Shown here: in pieces, positions 14,215-21,782 of the stretch
Numbering within the stretch: position 1 is the first letter of the stretch
Layout: every line of letters starts with the position of its first letter
Assembly: GCA_002448445.1 (NCBI GenBank)
Contig: DJYC01000055.1
Coordinates: forward strand, 1-23,658
From: Treponema sp. UBA6988
GTDB taxonomy: Bacteria; Spirochaetota; Spirochaetia; Treponematales; Treponemataceae
Direction: 5' to 3'
DNA: 23,658 nucleotides
Made by a program: the position numbers and the translations under genes
Notes under the pieces: model-generated
Databases searched by the model: none
What the model was told of the DNA's origin: nothing
The model's input: the letters and a program-made list of their open reading frames with translations, nothing else

Positions 14215-14243
14215 TTGCCCTTGGGGATTTTTTTTAGTATATT
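14215..14243 (+). promoter_or_regulatory. Candidate promoter of mrp-dus
   Basis: TTGCCC (14215-14220) and TATATT (14238-14243) are separated by 17 bases, giving a leader of about 44 bases. Other AT-rich -10-like words follow at 14252-14262, so the exact box is uncertain. Confidence 0.35.
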
Positions 14244-14293
14244 TAACTTGTAGTATATTCTATTAGTAAGGATTTAATTTTAGAGGCGGAAAG

Positions 14294-15148
14294 ATGGCAG
14301 AAGAAAATTGCAATCACAACTGTTCAGTATGCGGACAAACATGCGAAAAGCGTGACATGCACGAAAAGCTCCACGATGGTTCTTCGGTAAAAAAAGTAAT
14401 CGGCATTGTAAGCGGAAAGGGCGGCGTTGGTAAGTCCCTTGTAACAAGCCTGCTTGCGGCAAAGATACACAACGACGGTTTTAGGACTGCCATTTTGGAT
14501 GCAGACATTACAGGCCCTTCAATTCCAACGGCATTTGGTCTTGCCCAGGAAAAAGCTGAGGGTGGCGTTATGACAGGAGCAGACGGAAGCCAGCAGCAGT
14601 ACCTTAAGAGCGTAAAGTCTTCCAGCGGCATTCAAATTATGTCCATGAATTTTCTTCTTCAGAACGAGACGGATCCGGTTATTTGGAGAGGCCCTGTTAT
14701 TTCTGGAGCGGTGCGTCAGTTCTGGACGGATGTTGTTTGGGAAGACGTTGACTTTATGTTTGTTGACTGCCCACCGGGAACTGGTGACGTTCCTCTTACG
14801 GTTTTCCAGTCCATACCGATTGACGGAATCATCGTTGTTTCTTCCCCCCAGCAGCTTGTGCGCGTGATTGTGGAAAAAGCCGTGAACATGGCAAACATGA
14901 TGAATGTGCCGGTTCTTGGTCTTATAGAAAATATGAGCTACGTAAAGTGCCCCGACTGCGGCAAGGAAATCCGCGTCTTTGGGGACAGCAATATAGAAGG
15001 CATTGCAAAGGACTTTGGCCTTAAGGTTCTTGCGCGCATCCCGATTGAAAGGCACACATCAGTTACGGTGGACAACGGCGAAGTTGAAACCCTTGACCCT
15101 GAATATCTTGAGGATGCGGTTAAGACTGTGGAAGCCATGCTAAAATGA
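14294..15148 (+). CDS. mrp: Mrp/NBP35-family iron-sulfur carrier ATPase
   Basis: Mrp-type P-loop ATPases carry [4Fe-4S] clusters to apoproteins in the cytoplasm. The 284-residue protein has a deviant Walker A GKGGVGKS (41-48), LDADITGPSIP (68-78), VDCPPGTGD (157-165) and the paired cysteines CPDC (219-222) that bridge a cluster between two subunits. The N-terminus adds a cysteine/histidine cluster (Cys6, His8, Cys10, Cys13, Cys17) like that of eukaryotic Nbp35 and many anaerobe homologues, which may hold a second cluster. The DUF59 domain found at the N-terminus of some Mrp proteins is absent. The ribosome binding site is AGAGGCGG. Its stop overlaps the start of dus by four bases (ATGA). Confidence 0.92.
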   Translation: MAEENCNHNCSVCGQTCEKRDMHEKLHDGSSVKKVIGIVSGKGGVGKSLVTSLLAAKIHNDGFRTAILDADITGPSIPTAFGLAQEKAEGGVMTGADGSQQQYLKSVKSSSGIQIMSMNFLLQNETDPVIWRGPVISGAVRQFWTDVVWEDVDFMFVDCPPGTGDVPLTVFQSIPIDGIIVVSSPQQLVRVIVEKAVNMANMMNVPVLGLIENMSYVKCPDCGKEIRVFGDSNIEGIAKDFGLKVLARIPIERHTSVTVDNGEVETLDPEYLEDAVKTVEAMLK

Positions 15149-16110
15149 AATTTATATGCGGTCCCATGGCAACTCTTTCCCATGCGGCATTCCGCATCGC
15201 TGTTGAAAAATGCGGCGGTGCGGACGAGTATTTTACGGAAATGATAAACGCCCCCTCTTTGGTAAGGGGTGGCCCTTTTGAAAAATTCTATACGGAAAAC
15301 ATTCCCTGTCCACAAAAGATTGTCTGGCAGCTTACAGGAAGCAAGGCTGAACCTCTTGCAAGGGCGGCGTCTATTCTTGCAGGCCTTGGCGGTGCTGGGA
15401 TTGACGTTAACATGGGATGTTCTGCTCCGCAAATTTACAAGACCGGTGCTGGAATTGCATGGATGCTAAAGGGGCTTGATGAAACGCGTGAGATGATCCG
15501 CGGAGTAAAAAAAGCGGTGGATTCTTCCAAGAGCGGCATGAGGCTTAGCGTAAAGTGCCGTCTTGGGGCGGACAACTTTACACAAGATTCTTTTTTTTCT
15601 TTTACGGACATGCTTGTGGAAGAGGGTGTCCAGCTTATTACCCTTCATCCCAGGACTATAAAGGAAAGGGAACGCTTTGCACCCCGCTTTGAATACGCAC
15701 AGATGCTTGTGAGCCGCTACGGGGGAAAGATTCCTGTTTACATAAACGGCTGCATAAAGGACGGCTCCTCGCTTAAGGCGGCACTTGACCTTGCACCCGA
15801 TGCGGACGGTGTAATGATTTCCAGGGCGGCAGCTCAAAAGCCTTGGATTTTTGACCAGCTTAGGGGCGGCCACGGAAGGATTGACGCTGAAAAGCTTGCG
15901 CTGGATTTTATTGAAGACTTAAAGCAGCACCAGCCTCCTGAGTTTTTAAAGACAAGGTTGCAGCGCTTCTTTTTTTACTACTGCATGAATTTTTCTTTTT
16001 CCCACTACTTTCAGAACCAGATGATTAACGCTTCTTCCGTGGAGGAGAGCATTGAGCGGGTTAAGGAATATTTTGAAAAGCAACCCGCAGAGAGAATGAT
16101 TGAATATTAA
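15145..16110 (+). CDS. dus: tRNA-dihydrouridine synthase
   Basis: Dus enzymes reduce uridine to dihydrouridine in tRNA using FMN and NADPH. The 321-residue protein shows the FMN-binding start ICGPMATLSHAAFR, TEMINAPSL, the catalytic motif DVNMGCSAPQIYKTGAG (Cys92), SVKCRLG, LHPRT and the phosphate-binding stretch YINGCIKDG...ADGVMISRAAAQKPWIF. The usual GCP after the catalytic loop reads GCSAP here, a mild variation. Which DusA/B/C-type uridine position it modifies cannot be read from sequence alone. It is translationally coupled to mrp. A Dus protein does not itself need an iron-sulfur cluster, so the pairing has no obvious reason. Confidence 0.93.
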   Translation: MKFICGPMATLSHAAFRIAVEKCGGADEYFTEMINAPSLVRGGPFEKFYTENIPCPQKIVWQLTGSKAEPLARAASILAGLGGAGIDVNMGCSAPQIYKTGAGIAWMLKGLDETREMIRGVKKAVDSSKSGMRLSVKCRLGADNFTQDSFFSFTDMLVEEGVQLITLHPRTIKERERFAPRFEYAQMLVSRYGGKIPVYINGCIKDGSSLKAALDLAPDADGVMISRAAAQKPWIFDQLRGGHGRIDAEKLALDFIEDLKQHQPPEFLKTRLQRFFFYYCMNFSFSHYFQNQMINASSVEESIERVKEYFEKQPAERMIEY

Positions 16111-16138
16111 GGGTGCAAAAGGATAATTGAATATTTGC

Positions 16139-16176
16139 AAAAAAAGGGGGAATCTTCTGTGTTCAGAAAATTCCCC
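16139..16176 (-). terminator. Intrinsic terminator of dapA-asd
   Basis: On the minus strand a long hairpin is followed directly by seven T. GGGGAAT (16147-16153 on the plus strand) pairs with ATTCCCC (16170-16176), with an inner TTCTG-TGTT-CAGAA. The T-run corresponds to the A-run at 16139-16145. It also lies just past dus, but no T-run follows on that strand. Confidence 0.85.
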
Positions 16177-16238
16177 GATTCAATGATTTATTGATTCAGC
16201 AATCGAACAATTCAGCTCTTCTATAATTCAGCTATAGG

Positions 16239-17339
16239 TTACAGAGCGTCAAAGAAGCCCTTTGCCTTAAGGAGTTCCGCGTTCAGGATTCCACCAAGGG
16301 CTGCACCGCGCTTTGTGTTGTGGCTTAAGGCTACAAACTTTACGTCGAACACATTGCACTTGCGGAGGCGGCCTATTACGCATGCCATTCCCTTTTCTGT
16401 CTCGCGGTCACGGCGGGGCTGGGGGCGGTTTTCTTCGTGGCGGACTACAATCGGATGTTCAGGGGCGTTTGGAAGGTTAAGCTCCTGTGGAAGCGATGTG
16501 TAGCTTGTCCAGACGCGCTCAATTTCTTCCAGGCTTGGCTTCTTGTCTTCCGGCAGGTCAAACTCCAGGTTTACGCTTGCGGTGTGTCCGTCAATTACCG
16601 GTACGCGGGTACATGTTGAGCTTACTACCGGTGCGCTTGCGTTTTCTATCTTTGAGCCGTTCACCTTGCCAAGAATCTTGAGGCATTCCTTTTCTGTCTT
16701 TTCTTCCTCACCGCCAATGTAGGGAACGATGTTGTCTATCATGTCGTAAGAAGGAACTCCCGGATAGCCGGCGCCGCTTACGGCCTGTTCAGTGGTAACA
16801 ATCATGCGCTTTACAGGGTATCCTGCCATGATGAGGGCATGCAGAGGCATCATGTATGTCTGGAGCGAGCAGTTTGGCTTTACGACGATGAAGCCCTTCT
16901 TCCAGCCGTGGGCTTCCTGCTGCTTCTTGATTATGTCGAGATGTGAATAGTTGATTTCAGGAACCAGCATTGGAACGTCGTCTGTCCAGCGGTTTGCACT
17001 TGCATTGCTTACGACAGGGATTCCCTCTGCGGCATAGGCAGCCTCCAGGGCCTTGATTGCTTCCTTGTCCATTTCCAGTGCGCTAAAGACAAACTTGCAC
17101 TTGCCAAGAGCAAGCTTTGCGTCGTTTGCATCCTGAACTGTAAGGTTCTGGACGTCTGCGGGAATGTCTGCACCGATGAGCCAGCGGTTTGCAACGGCAT
17201 CCTTGTAGAGCTTACCTGCAGAGCGGGGGCTTGCGGCAACGTATGTTACCTTGAACCAAGGGTGGTTTTCCAAGTGCTTGATGTACCTCTGACCGACCAT
17301 GCCGGTTGCGCCCAAAACGCCAACATTTATCTTTTCCAT
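16239..17339 (-). CDS. asd: Aspartate-semialdehyde dehydrogenase
   Basis: Asd reduces aspartyl phosphate to aspartate semialdehyde, the branch point to lysine/diaminopimelate, threonine and methionine. The 366-residue protein belongs to the archaeal/fungal-like branch of the family. It shows LGATGMVGQRY (9-19), ASANRW, the nucleophile in KPNCSLQ (Cys157), EQAVSGAGYPG and VIDGHTASVNLEF with the acid/base histidine. The open frame extends six codons further, but those codons overlap the ribosome binding site TAGGAGAC, so the start is the ATG at 17339. It follows dapA by 27 bases and ends before a strong terminator, which makes a two-gene unit. Confidence 0.94.
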   Translation of the reverse strand: MEKINVGVLGATGMVGQRYIKHLENHPWFKVTYVAASPRSAGKLYKDAVANRWLIGADIPADVQNLTVQDANDAKLALGKCKFVFSALEMDKEAIKALEAAYAAEGIPVVSNASANRWTDDVPMLVPEINYSHLDIIKKQQEAHGWKKGFIVVKPNCSLQTYMMPLHALIMAGYPVKRMIVTTEQAVSGAGYPGVPSYDMIDNIVPYIGGEEEKTEKECLKILGKVNGSKIENASAPVVSSTCTRVPVIDGHTASVNLEFDLPEDKKPSLEEIERVWTSYTSLPQELNLPNAPEHPIVVRHEENRPQPRRDRETEKGMACVIGRLRKCNVFDVKFVALSHNTKRGAALGGILNAELLKAKGFFDAL

Positions 17340-17366
17340 AATAAGTCTCCTACTCAATTCATTTTA

Positions 17367-18272
17367 CTAAAGGTTACAGTCCTTTATAGCAGCCTTAATC
17401 TGTTCCTGAGCCGATGCTTTTGGCTCAACCAAAGGCAAGCGAACTGAACCTGCGGGCATACCCTTTAAGTTCATGGCATACTTGATGCATGAAGGGTTTC
17501 CATCACAGAATGCAGCGCGGAAGAATGGCTGAAGCCTGTAGTGGATTTTGCATGCTTCTGCAAACTTTCCGTCCAGACAATCGTGGACAAGTTCTCCCAT
17601 CAGGGCAGGAATCATGTTGGTTACAACGGAGATTACACCGTCGCCGCCAGCCGCCATAAGTGGAAGCGTTAAGCCGTCATCTCCACTCATAACAGAAAAG
17701 TCAGGTTTCTTAAGGCCAATCTTTTCCACGACTTCCATCATCTGCGTTATGCTGCCACTTGCTTCCTTTACGCCAACAATATTTGGAAGCTCTGCGATGC
17801 GCTCAAGGAGAGGCACGCTGATGTTCTTGCCTGTGCGACCCTGGATGTTGTAGACGACTATTGGGAGGCCAACCTTGCTTACGGCTTCGAAGTGGCGGAA
17901 AATGCCTTCGTCGCTTGGCTTGTTGTAGTAAGGCGTTACAACCAGTGCATAATCACCACCCTTAGCCTTTGCACGCTCAACGTAGCGTACTGCATCGCGG
18001 GTATTGTTGCTTCCCGCCCCAACAAGAACCTTTACGTCCTTGCCATTCTTTGCGTTGAATTCGCGCACGAGCGGAATCGCTATATCAAGTAGTTTGTCTT
18101 CTTCGTCTTCTGAAAGCGTAGGAGTTTCGCCGCTAGTGCCCAATGGCAAAAGACCGTCTATTCCCTGTTCAAGCTGGAACAGCACATTTTTCTTAAATCC
18201 GTCGTAGTCAACAGATCCGTCGTTCAGCATGGGTGTAATCATTGCCGTGTATGCGCCATGTATTTTTGCCAT
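17367..18272 (-). CDS. dapA: 4-Hydroxy-tetrahydrodipicolinate synthase
   Basis: DapA condenses pyruvate with aspartate semialdehyde, the first committed step to diaminopimelate and lysine. The 301-residue protein has the (beta/alpha)8 barrel motifs: LPLGTSGETPTLS (43-55, with catalytic Thr46), TPYYNKPS (113-120), VVYNIQGRTG with Tyr141 and Arg146, and VGVKEASG with the Schiff-base Lys169. AAGGAGTTACG precedes the ATG. It is followed by asd, which supplies its substrate. Confidence 0.95.
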   Translation of the reverse strand: MAKIHGAYTAMITPMLNDGSVDYDGFKKNVLFQLEQGIDGLLPLGTSGETPTLSEDEEDKLLDIAIPLVREFNAKNGKDVKVLVGAGSNNTRDAVRYVERAKAKGGDYALVVTPYYNKPSDEGIFRHFEAVSKVGLPIVVYNIQGRTGKNISVPLLERIAELPNIVGVKEASGSITQMMEVVEKIGLKKPDFSVMSGDDGLTLPLMAAGGDGVISVVTNMIPALMGELVHDCLDGKFAEACKIHYRLQPFFRAAFCDGNPSCIKYAMNLKGMPAGSVRLPLVEPKASAQEQIKAAIKDCNL

Positions 18273-18300
18273 ATCGTAACTCCTTAAAAATTTTTATTAT

Positions 18301-18327
18301 TATTGCATATTTATGCATCTTATGCAA
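18301..18327 (-). promoter_or_regulatory. Repeat-bearing promoter region of dapA
   Basis: On the minus strand TGCATAA, TGCATAA and TGCAATAA follow each other at 9-10 base intervals. TTGCAT and ATGCAA also form an inverted repeat. TTGCAT can act as a -35 box with AATAAT 17 bases downstream. The helical-turn spacing suggests a regulator site, but no regulator is identified. Confidence 0.3.
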
Positions 18328-18360
18328 GCGAATGGGAATAAGAAAAATTTGCAGAAAAAC

Positions 18361-19374
18361 TTACAAGAGCAGGCTTTCGTCTATTTCTGCAAACTCGGCG
18401 GCTTCTTTTGCGGAGTGCCCCATGGACATATACTTTTTTGCGAGAGAAATGGCTTTTTCTTTTATGCCTTCTTTCATGCCTTTGCTTAAGCCCTCTGCTA
18501 TGCCTTTGCTTAAGCCCTCTTCATACCCTTTTGCCAAGCCCTTTTTTGTGGCAGCCTCAATACTGGAGATTCTGTCCCTTTCGTAGATTTCCTGTCGGTA
18601 CTCTGCCCACCAAAGGTCCATGTCCGTGCTTACTGACGATAATGATTTCTGTGCCTCCATAAGTCCCTTCTCCTTGCAGGTAAGCTTGTCTATTATGTCT
18701 TTTTTATCAGGATTGTCCGCATCCTTCAAAAATATTGCCCAGTTCTCCAAAGCCGTATTTGTGTCAAGACTTTCTTCCAACCCGTAGACTTTGGGAAGCT
18801 CCACAAAGACTATGTTGAGCGTATTGGAAAGGCATTTTCCGTCCTTTGTCCTCATCATGGCAAAGCGGCTTACAGGTGATGGCCTCTTTTCCTCATCACT
18901 TTTAGCCCCGCCCTTAAAGTCATAGATAAAGTTCAGTATGCTTATCTGGTAAACAACAGGCGCCTTTTCCCATGACTCCCCTCGCTTAAGATATGTAGCC
19001 TCAAGCCGTGAAACTTGGTATTCAGCCCGCTTTCCGTAGTCATACTCCTGGTTAAATGCCTGCATCTCTATGTCCGCAGCAAGACCGTCATCAAATTCGC
19101 AGGATATGTCGCAGCTAACACCCCTCTGCCCAACAAAAGATACGGGCAAGTCGTTTGGCCTAAGCTCCCATTTAGCTATCTTTCGCTCCGTTGCAGCCTC
19201 AAGAAAGGACTTTAGCGCAGCCTTAGCCTCTGAAGTGTTCCTTGTAAGCATAGCCTTGAAGGTAGTGTCCACACGCGGATTAAGCAAGGCCCCGGTTCCA
19301 GCCTGAGCGGCATATTCCTTTCCGTCTGCGAACGCTCGCACCCCTTTCCTGACATTTTTGTCCCCAAAGCTCAT
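18361..19374 (-). CDS. Rpn/PD-(D/E)XK nuclease-family putative transposase
   Basis: The 337-residue protein matches the PDDEXK-type 'transposase' or recombination-promoting nuclease (Rpn) group. It shows NPRVDTTFKAML (32-43), the core DDGLAADIEMQAF with a D...ExQ variant of the nuclease motif, and GKRAEYQVSRLEATYLKRGE, the helix that follows the core in this family. The C-terminal region has a short tandem repeat of eight residues (EGLSKGIA, EGLSKGMK), encoded by a 24-bp DNA repeat, then a helix. Copies of such genes are often numerous in treponemes and enteric bacteria. Function may be DNA cleavage in recombination or anti-phage defence. TAAGGAGA precedes the ATG. No flanking inverted repeats mark it as a mobile unit. 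Confidence 0.85.
   Translation of the reverse strand: MSFGDKNVRKGVRAFADGKEYAAQAGTGALLNPRVDTTFKAMLTRNTSEAKAALKSFLEAATERKIAKWELRPNDLPVSFVGQRGVSCDISCEFDDGLAADIEMQAFNQEYDYGKRAEYQVSRLEATYLKRGESWEKAPVVYQISILNFIYDFKGGAKSDEEKRPSPVSRFAMMRTKDGKCLSNTLNIVFVELPKVYGLEESLDTNTALENWAIFLKDADNPDKKDIIDKLTCKEKGLMEAQKSLSSVSTDMDLWWAEYRQEIYERDRISSIEAATKKGLAKGYEEGLSKGIAEGLSKGMKEGIKEKAISLAKKYMSMGHSAKEAAEFAEIDESLLL
18476..18523. repeat. 24-bp tandem repeat inside the Rpn gene
   Basis: ATGCCTTTGCTTAAGCCCTC begins two consecutive 24-bp units (18476-18499 and 18500-18523) that differ only in their last three bases. A decayed unit follows. The unit is in frame and encodes an octapeptide, so copy changes would alter only tail length. 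Confidence 0.75.
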
Positions 19375-19491
19375 AGGGCAAGTCTCCTTAATTATAATAT
19401 ATGTGGCGGCAAAAATAAAGGACTTATGTCAGAACTCATGTCCCCATTCCTTTTATCCCCCATATATATATTTGCGATAAAAGTGCAATTC

Positions 19492-19521
19492 TGGACATAA
19501 ATGCGTAAATTTTTCTACAAT
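19492..19521 (+). promoter_or_regulatory. Candidate promoter of queF
   Basis: TGGACA (19492-19497) and TACAAT (19516-19521) are separated by 18 bases. The predicted start near 19528 gives an 84-base leader that would contain the whole riboswitch-like element. Confidence 0.4.
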
Positions 19522-19564
19522 TTTCCTATAGACAAAAAAGCCCACAACTTGTATCATTGCCAAC

Positions 19565-19608
19565 AGTCAGTTCGAAATTCCATCCTGACTTAAAACAAAA
19601 CTAGGAGG
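19565..19608 (+). promoter_or_regulatory. preQ1-I-like riboswitch candidate
   Basis: AGTCAG (19565-19570) and CTGACT (19585-19590) form a 6-bp stem around a 14-base loop that starts TTC and ends with C directly before the 3' strand. An A-rich tail, TAAAACAAAACTAGG, runs straight into the ribosome binding site AGGAGG (19603-19608). Small stem, loop and A-rich tail before the Shine-Dalgarno are the layout of class I preQ1 riboswitches, and the tail closely resembles that of Thermoanaerobacter. The loop is longer than usual and pseudoknot pairing (for example loop TTCC with GGAG) is only plausible. Its position before queF and a queuosine-precursor transporter is the strongest support. Confidence 0.5.
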
Positions 19609-19611
19609 TCT

Positions 19612-20088
19612 ATGCAAATGCGCACGGACGAAGAACTAAAAGGAGTTACGCTTCTCGGCGGCTCCACAAGCTACAACCGGGACTACAGCCCGGAAATCCT
19701 TGAAAAATTCCCCAACAAACATCCGGAAAACGACTACATGGTAACATTCAACTGTCCGGAATTCACATCCCTCTGCCCAAAGACAGGACAGCCCGACTTT
19801 GCAGAAATAAAAATCAACTACATACCGGGGCCATTCCTTGTTGAATCAAAGTCGCTAAAGCTCTACCTTTTTTCCTTCCGCAACCACGGTGACTTTCACG
19901 AAGACTGCGTAAACATAATCATGAAGGACCTGGTAAAGCTGCTTGACCCAAAGTACCTGGAAGTAAAAGGCATCTTTACACCGCGCGGGGGAATCTCCAT
20001 CTACCCCTTCGCAAACTACGCAAAAAAAGGTTCACCTTACGAAAACACTGCAAAGGAACGACTCTTTTCATCACTTTCATCAAACTAG
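19612..20088 (+). CDS. queF: 7-Cyano-7-deazaguanine (preQ0) reductase
   Basis: QueF reduces the nitrile of preQ0 to the amine of preQ1 with NADPH, on the way to queuosine in tRNA. The 158-residue length and motifs match the short unimodular (Bacillus YkvM-like) class. The covalent nucleophile lies in EFTSLCPKTGQPDFAEI (Cys55, with Asp62). The QueF signature ESKSLKLYLFSFRNHGDFHE follows, then TPRGGISIYP. The AGGAGG at 19603-19608 is three bases from the ATG at 19612 but nine from the in-frame ATG at 19618, so translation may begin two codons later. The gene is followed 16 bases on by a precursor transporter. Confidence 0.94.
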   Translation: MQMRTDEELKGVTLLGGSTSYNRDYSPEILEKFPNKHPENDYMVTFNCPEFTSLCPKTGQPDFAEIKINYIPGPFLVESKSLKLYLFSFRNHGDFHEDCVNIIMKDLVKLLDPKYLEVKGIFTPRGGISIYPFANYAKKGSPYENTAKERLFSSLSSN

Positions 20089-20104
20089 CAAAAAGGAGAA
20101 AAAC

Positions 20105-20824
20105 ATGCCAAACATACCCTTTCAAAACGAAATAATTTTACTGCTTTCCGTATTCGCATTCTTTGGAGGACTTGTAGCATTCTTCAGGCTCTTCGGCAAA
20201 AACGGAATCTTTGCATGGACGGTAATCTGCACAATAGCCGCAAACATAGAAGTCCTTATTCTGGTCCACGCATTCGGAATGGACACTACCCTGGGCAACG
20301 TAATATTTGCATCGTCATTTCTGGCAACAGACATCATGAGCGAAATCTACGGCAAAAAAGAAGCCAACACTTGCGTAAAGCTTGGAATAGCGGCAAACGT
20401 AACCTTCATCCTCATATCGCAGAGCTGGTTCCTCTACCTTCCTGCTGAACAGGACACTATGGCACTTCCAATCCGCACGGTCTTTGCAAATACGCCGCGT
20501 GTCATGCTTGCAAGCCTCTTTGCATACGCGGTCTGCGAAATCTATGACGTGTGGGCCTACCACCACCTGTGGAAGCTTACCGAAAAAAAATGCGGCGACA
20601 AAAGGCGCTTCCTCTGGCTGCGCAACAACGGATCCACAATGGTAAGCCAGCTTATAAACGTAGTAGTATTCAACCTGCTTGCATTTGCGGGAGTTTTCCC
20701 AAGCGGAACCATAATCCAAATTCTTATCTTTGGATACGCAATCTTCCTTGTAACTTCAATCTTGGACACACCCTTCCTCTACTGGGCAAGGCACATTGCA
20801 GAAAAGCGCGGGGAAAAGCTTTAA
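20105..20824 (+). CDS. yhhQ: Queuosine precursor transporter, YhhQ/COG1738 family
   Basis: The 239-residue integral membrane protein has about six hydrophobic helices and the conserved motifs of the VUT/COG1738 family: FLATDIMSEIYGKKEA (93-108), the EIYDVWAYHHLW segment and RNNGSTMVSQLIN. Members import preQ0 and/or preQ1 in enteric bacteria. Directly behind queF, with AAAGGAG before the ATG, it most likely brings in preQ0 for reduction. This makes the pair a salvage module, since no de novo preQ0 genes (queC, queD, queE) are in the window. Confidence 0.92.
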   Translation: MPNIPFQNEIILLLSVFAFFGGLVAFFRLFGKNGIFAWTVICTIAANIEVLILVHAFGMDTTLGNVIFASSFLATDIMSEIYGKKEANTCVKLGIAANVTFILISQSWFLYLPAEQDTMALPIRTVFANTPRVMLASLFAYAVCEIYDVWAYHHLWKLTEKKCGDKRRFLWLRNNGSTMVSQLINVVVFNLLAFAGVFPSGTIIQILIFGYAIFLVTSILDTPFLYWARHIAEKRGEKL

Positions 20825-21203
20825 AGGATTTTTTTATTATTGGGAGCCTTTAAAAACTTCTGTTTTTGGGGGCAACTTTGAAAAAGCGATGTTTTAAGCC
20901 TACGCTATTATAGCGACTTAAAACTCGCAGGAACCTCGGAAAGATCTCCTAAGGGTAGTTTTTCGAGCTTCCCTATTCTTCTGGAGCATATTGCTGGTGA
21001 ACTGTGCCCAGCACTCCGTGTCCGGTCAGACCATGCAATTTCTCCCCATTCGCAGACCAATAGCGCCAAGGAGGGCGCGTCATTTCTTTGCAAAAAAAAT
21101 ACTGCAAGTTTCCGAAGGAAACTTGTGGATAGAAATTGCATGGATGCAATTTCTATCCACTTTACAGCCATGACTTTTTGAGCTATCATATAGAATCAGT
21201 TCC
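20825..21203. repeat. Intergenic region of stacked inverted repeats
   Basis: No gene is supported in these 379 bases. The hairpins are, in order: a G-U rich stem GCCTTTAAAAAC with GTTTTTGGGGGC (20846-20873); a nested hairpin with outer GTTTTAAG/CTTAAAAC (20891-20898, 20917-20924) and inner CGCTA/TAGCG; TGCTGG with CCAGCA (about 20991-21012); GCGCC with GGCGC (about 21063-21078); CAAGTTTCC-GAA-GGAAACTTG (21105-21125); and a 17-bp hairpin (21125-21160). ATGCAATTTCT occurs at 21033-21043 and 21144-21154 and inverted at 21131-21141. Confidence 0.65.
21105..21160. repeat. Tandem strong hairpins, 9-bp and 17-bp stems
   Basis: CAAGTTTCC-GAA-GGAAACTTG (21105-21125) shares its last G with a second palindrome. 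In that one the 17 bases at 21125-21141 are perfectly complementary to those at 21144-21160 around GG. Neither is followed by a T-run, so they are not typical terminators. Confidence 0.8.
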
Positions 21204-21782
21204 ATGTACAAGAAAAAAGGATTTTCAGAGCAGACACATTTTATAGGCATTCCCGTAAGCATAGAGCTGGAGGAGCTTGTTGAAGAATGCAGGGAATACA
21301 TGTCCAGCGTTTACGGCTGCCACTCTGGCTACGGAACGCCGCCGCACATAACTCTTATACCGCCTTTTGCCCTTGCAGACGGCTTTGATGGCGGGGACCT
21401 TCTTGATGCGGTCTATTCTGCAGCGGATGAATGCAAGGCTTTGAACCTTCTTCCGCTACAAGTGGATGTGTGTGGATTTGGATCTTTTTCAGAGCGCACT
21501 TTGTTTGCAAACGTTCAGGACAGCGACGGCTGGCAGAAGCTTTATTCCGTCTTTTGCAAAAAAATCTCTTCTGCAATACCGGCAGCTGTAAAAAAGGGCG
21601 GCAGGAGATTTTGCCCCCACCTTACAATTGCAAACAGGGACATTCCTTCCGGAGCAATGGACCAAGCCCTAAAGCATTTTGCCCAGCTAAACCTGAATGA
21701 ATCTTTTACCGCAGACAGCATTGCAATCTACACCCGCAATTCAGGAGGCGGCTGGAAAGAGTGGCAGAGAAGCGACTGCTAA
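21204..21782 (+). CDS. 2H phosphoesterase, 2'-5' RNA ligase (LigT)-like
   Basis: The 192-residue protein carries both signature HxT motifs of the 2H phosphoesterase superfamily: PPHITLIPPF (His48, Thr50) and FCPHLTIANRD (His139, Thr141), about 90 residues apart as expected. Members process 2'-5' or 2',3'-cyclic phosphodiester ends of RNA or nucleotides; the true substrate is not predictable. There is no Shine-Dalgarno sequence. A -10-like TAGAAT ends seven bases before the ATG, and the upstream region is packed with hairpins. The stop TAA (21780-21782) interlocks with the stop of the convergent murE (21779-21781). Confidence 0.88.
   Translation: MYKKKGFSEQTHFIGIPVSIELEELVEECREYMSSVYGCHSGYGTPPHITLIPPFALADGFDGGDLLDAVYSAADECKALNLLPLQVDVCGFGSFSERTLFANVQDSDGWQKLYSVFCKKISSAIPAAVKKGGRRFCPHLTIANRDIPSGAMDQALKHFAQLNLNESFTADSIAIYTRNSGGGWKEWQRSDC

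Noticed and set aside
16147..16176. Bidirectional terminator serving dus as well
   Set aside because: The hairpin is followed by a T-run only on the minus strand. On the plus strand it is followed by GATTCAATG.
17340..17357. Six extra codons at the start of asd
   Set aside because: They contain the ribosome binding site TAGGAGAC that serves the ATG at 17339.
18361..19374. Complete insertion sequence around the Rpn-type gene
   Set aside because: No terminal inverted repeats or target duplication were found at its borders, and the gene has an ordinary ribosome binding site.
20825..21203. A small structured RNA gene
   Set aside because: Strong hairpins are present, but no promoter-terminator pair or known RNA family signature could be made out. 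It is kept as a repeat region only.
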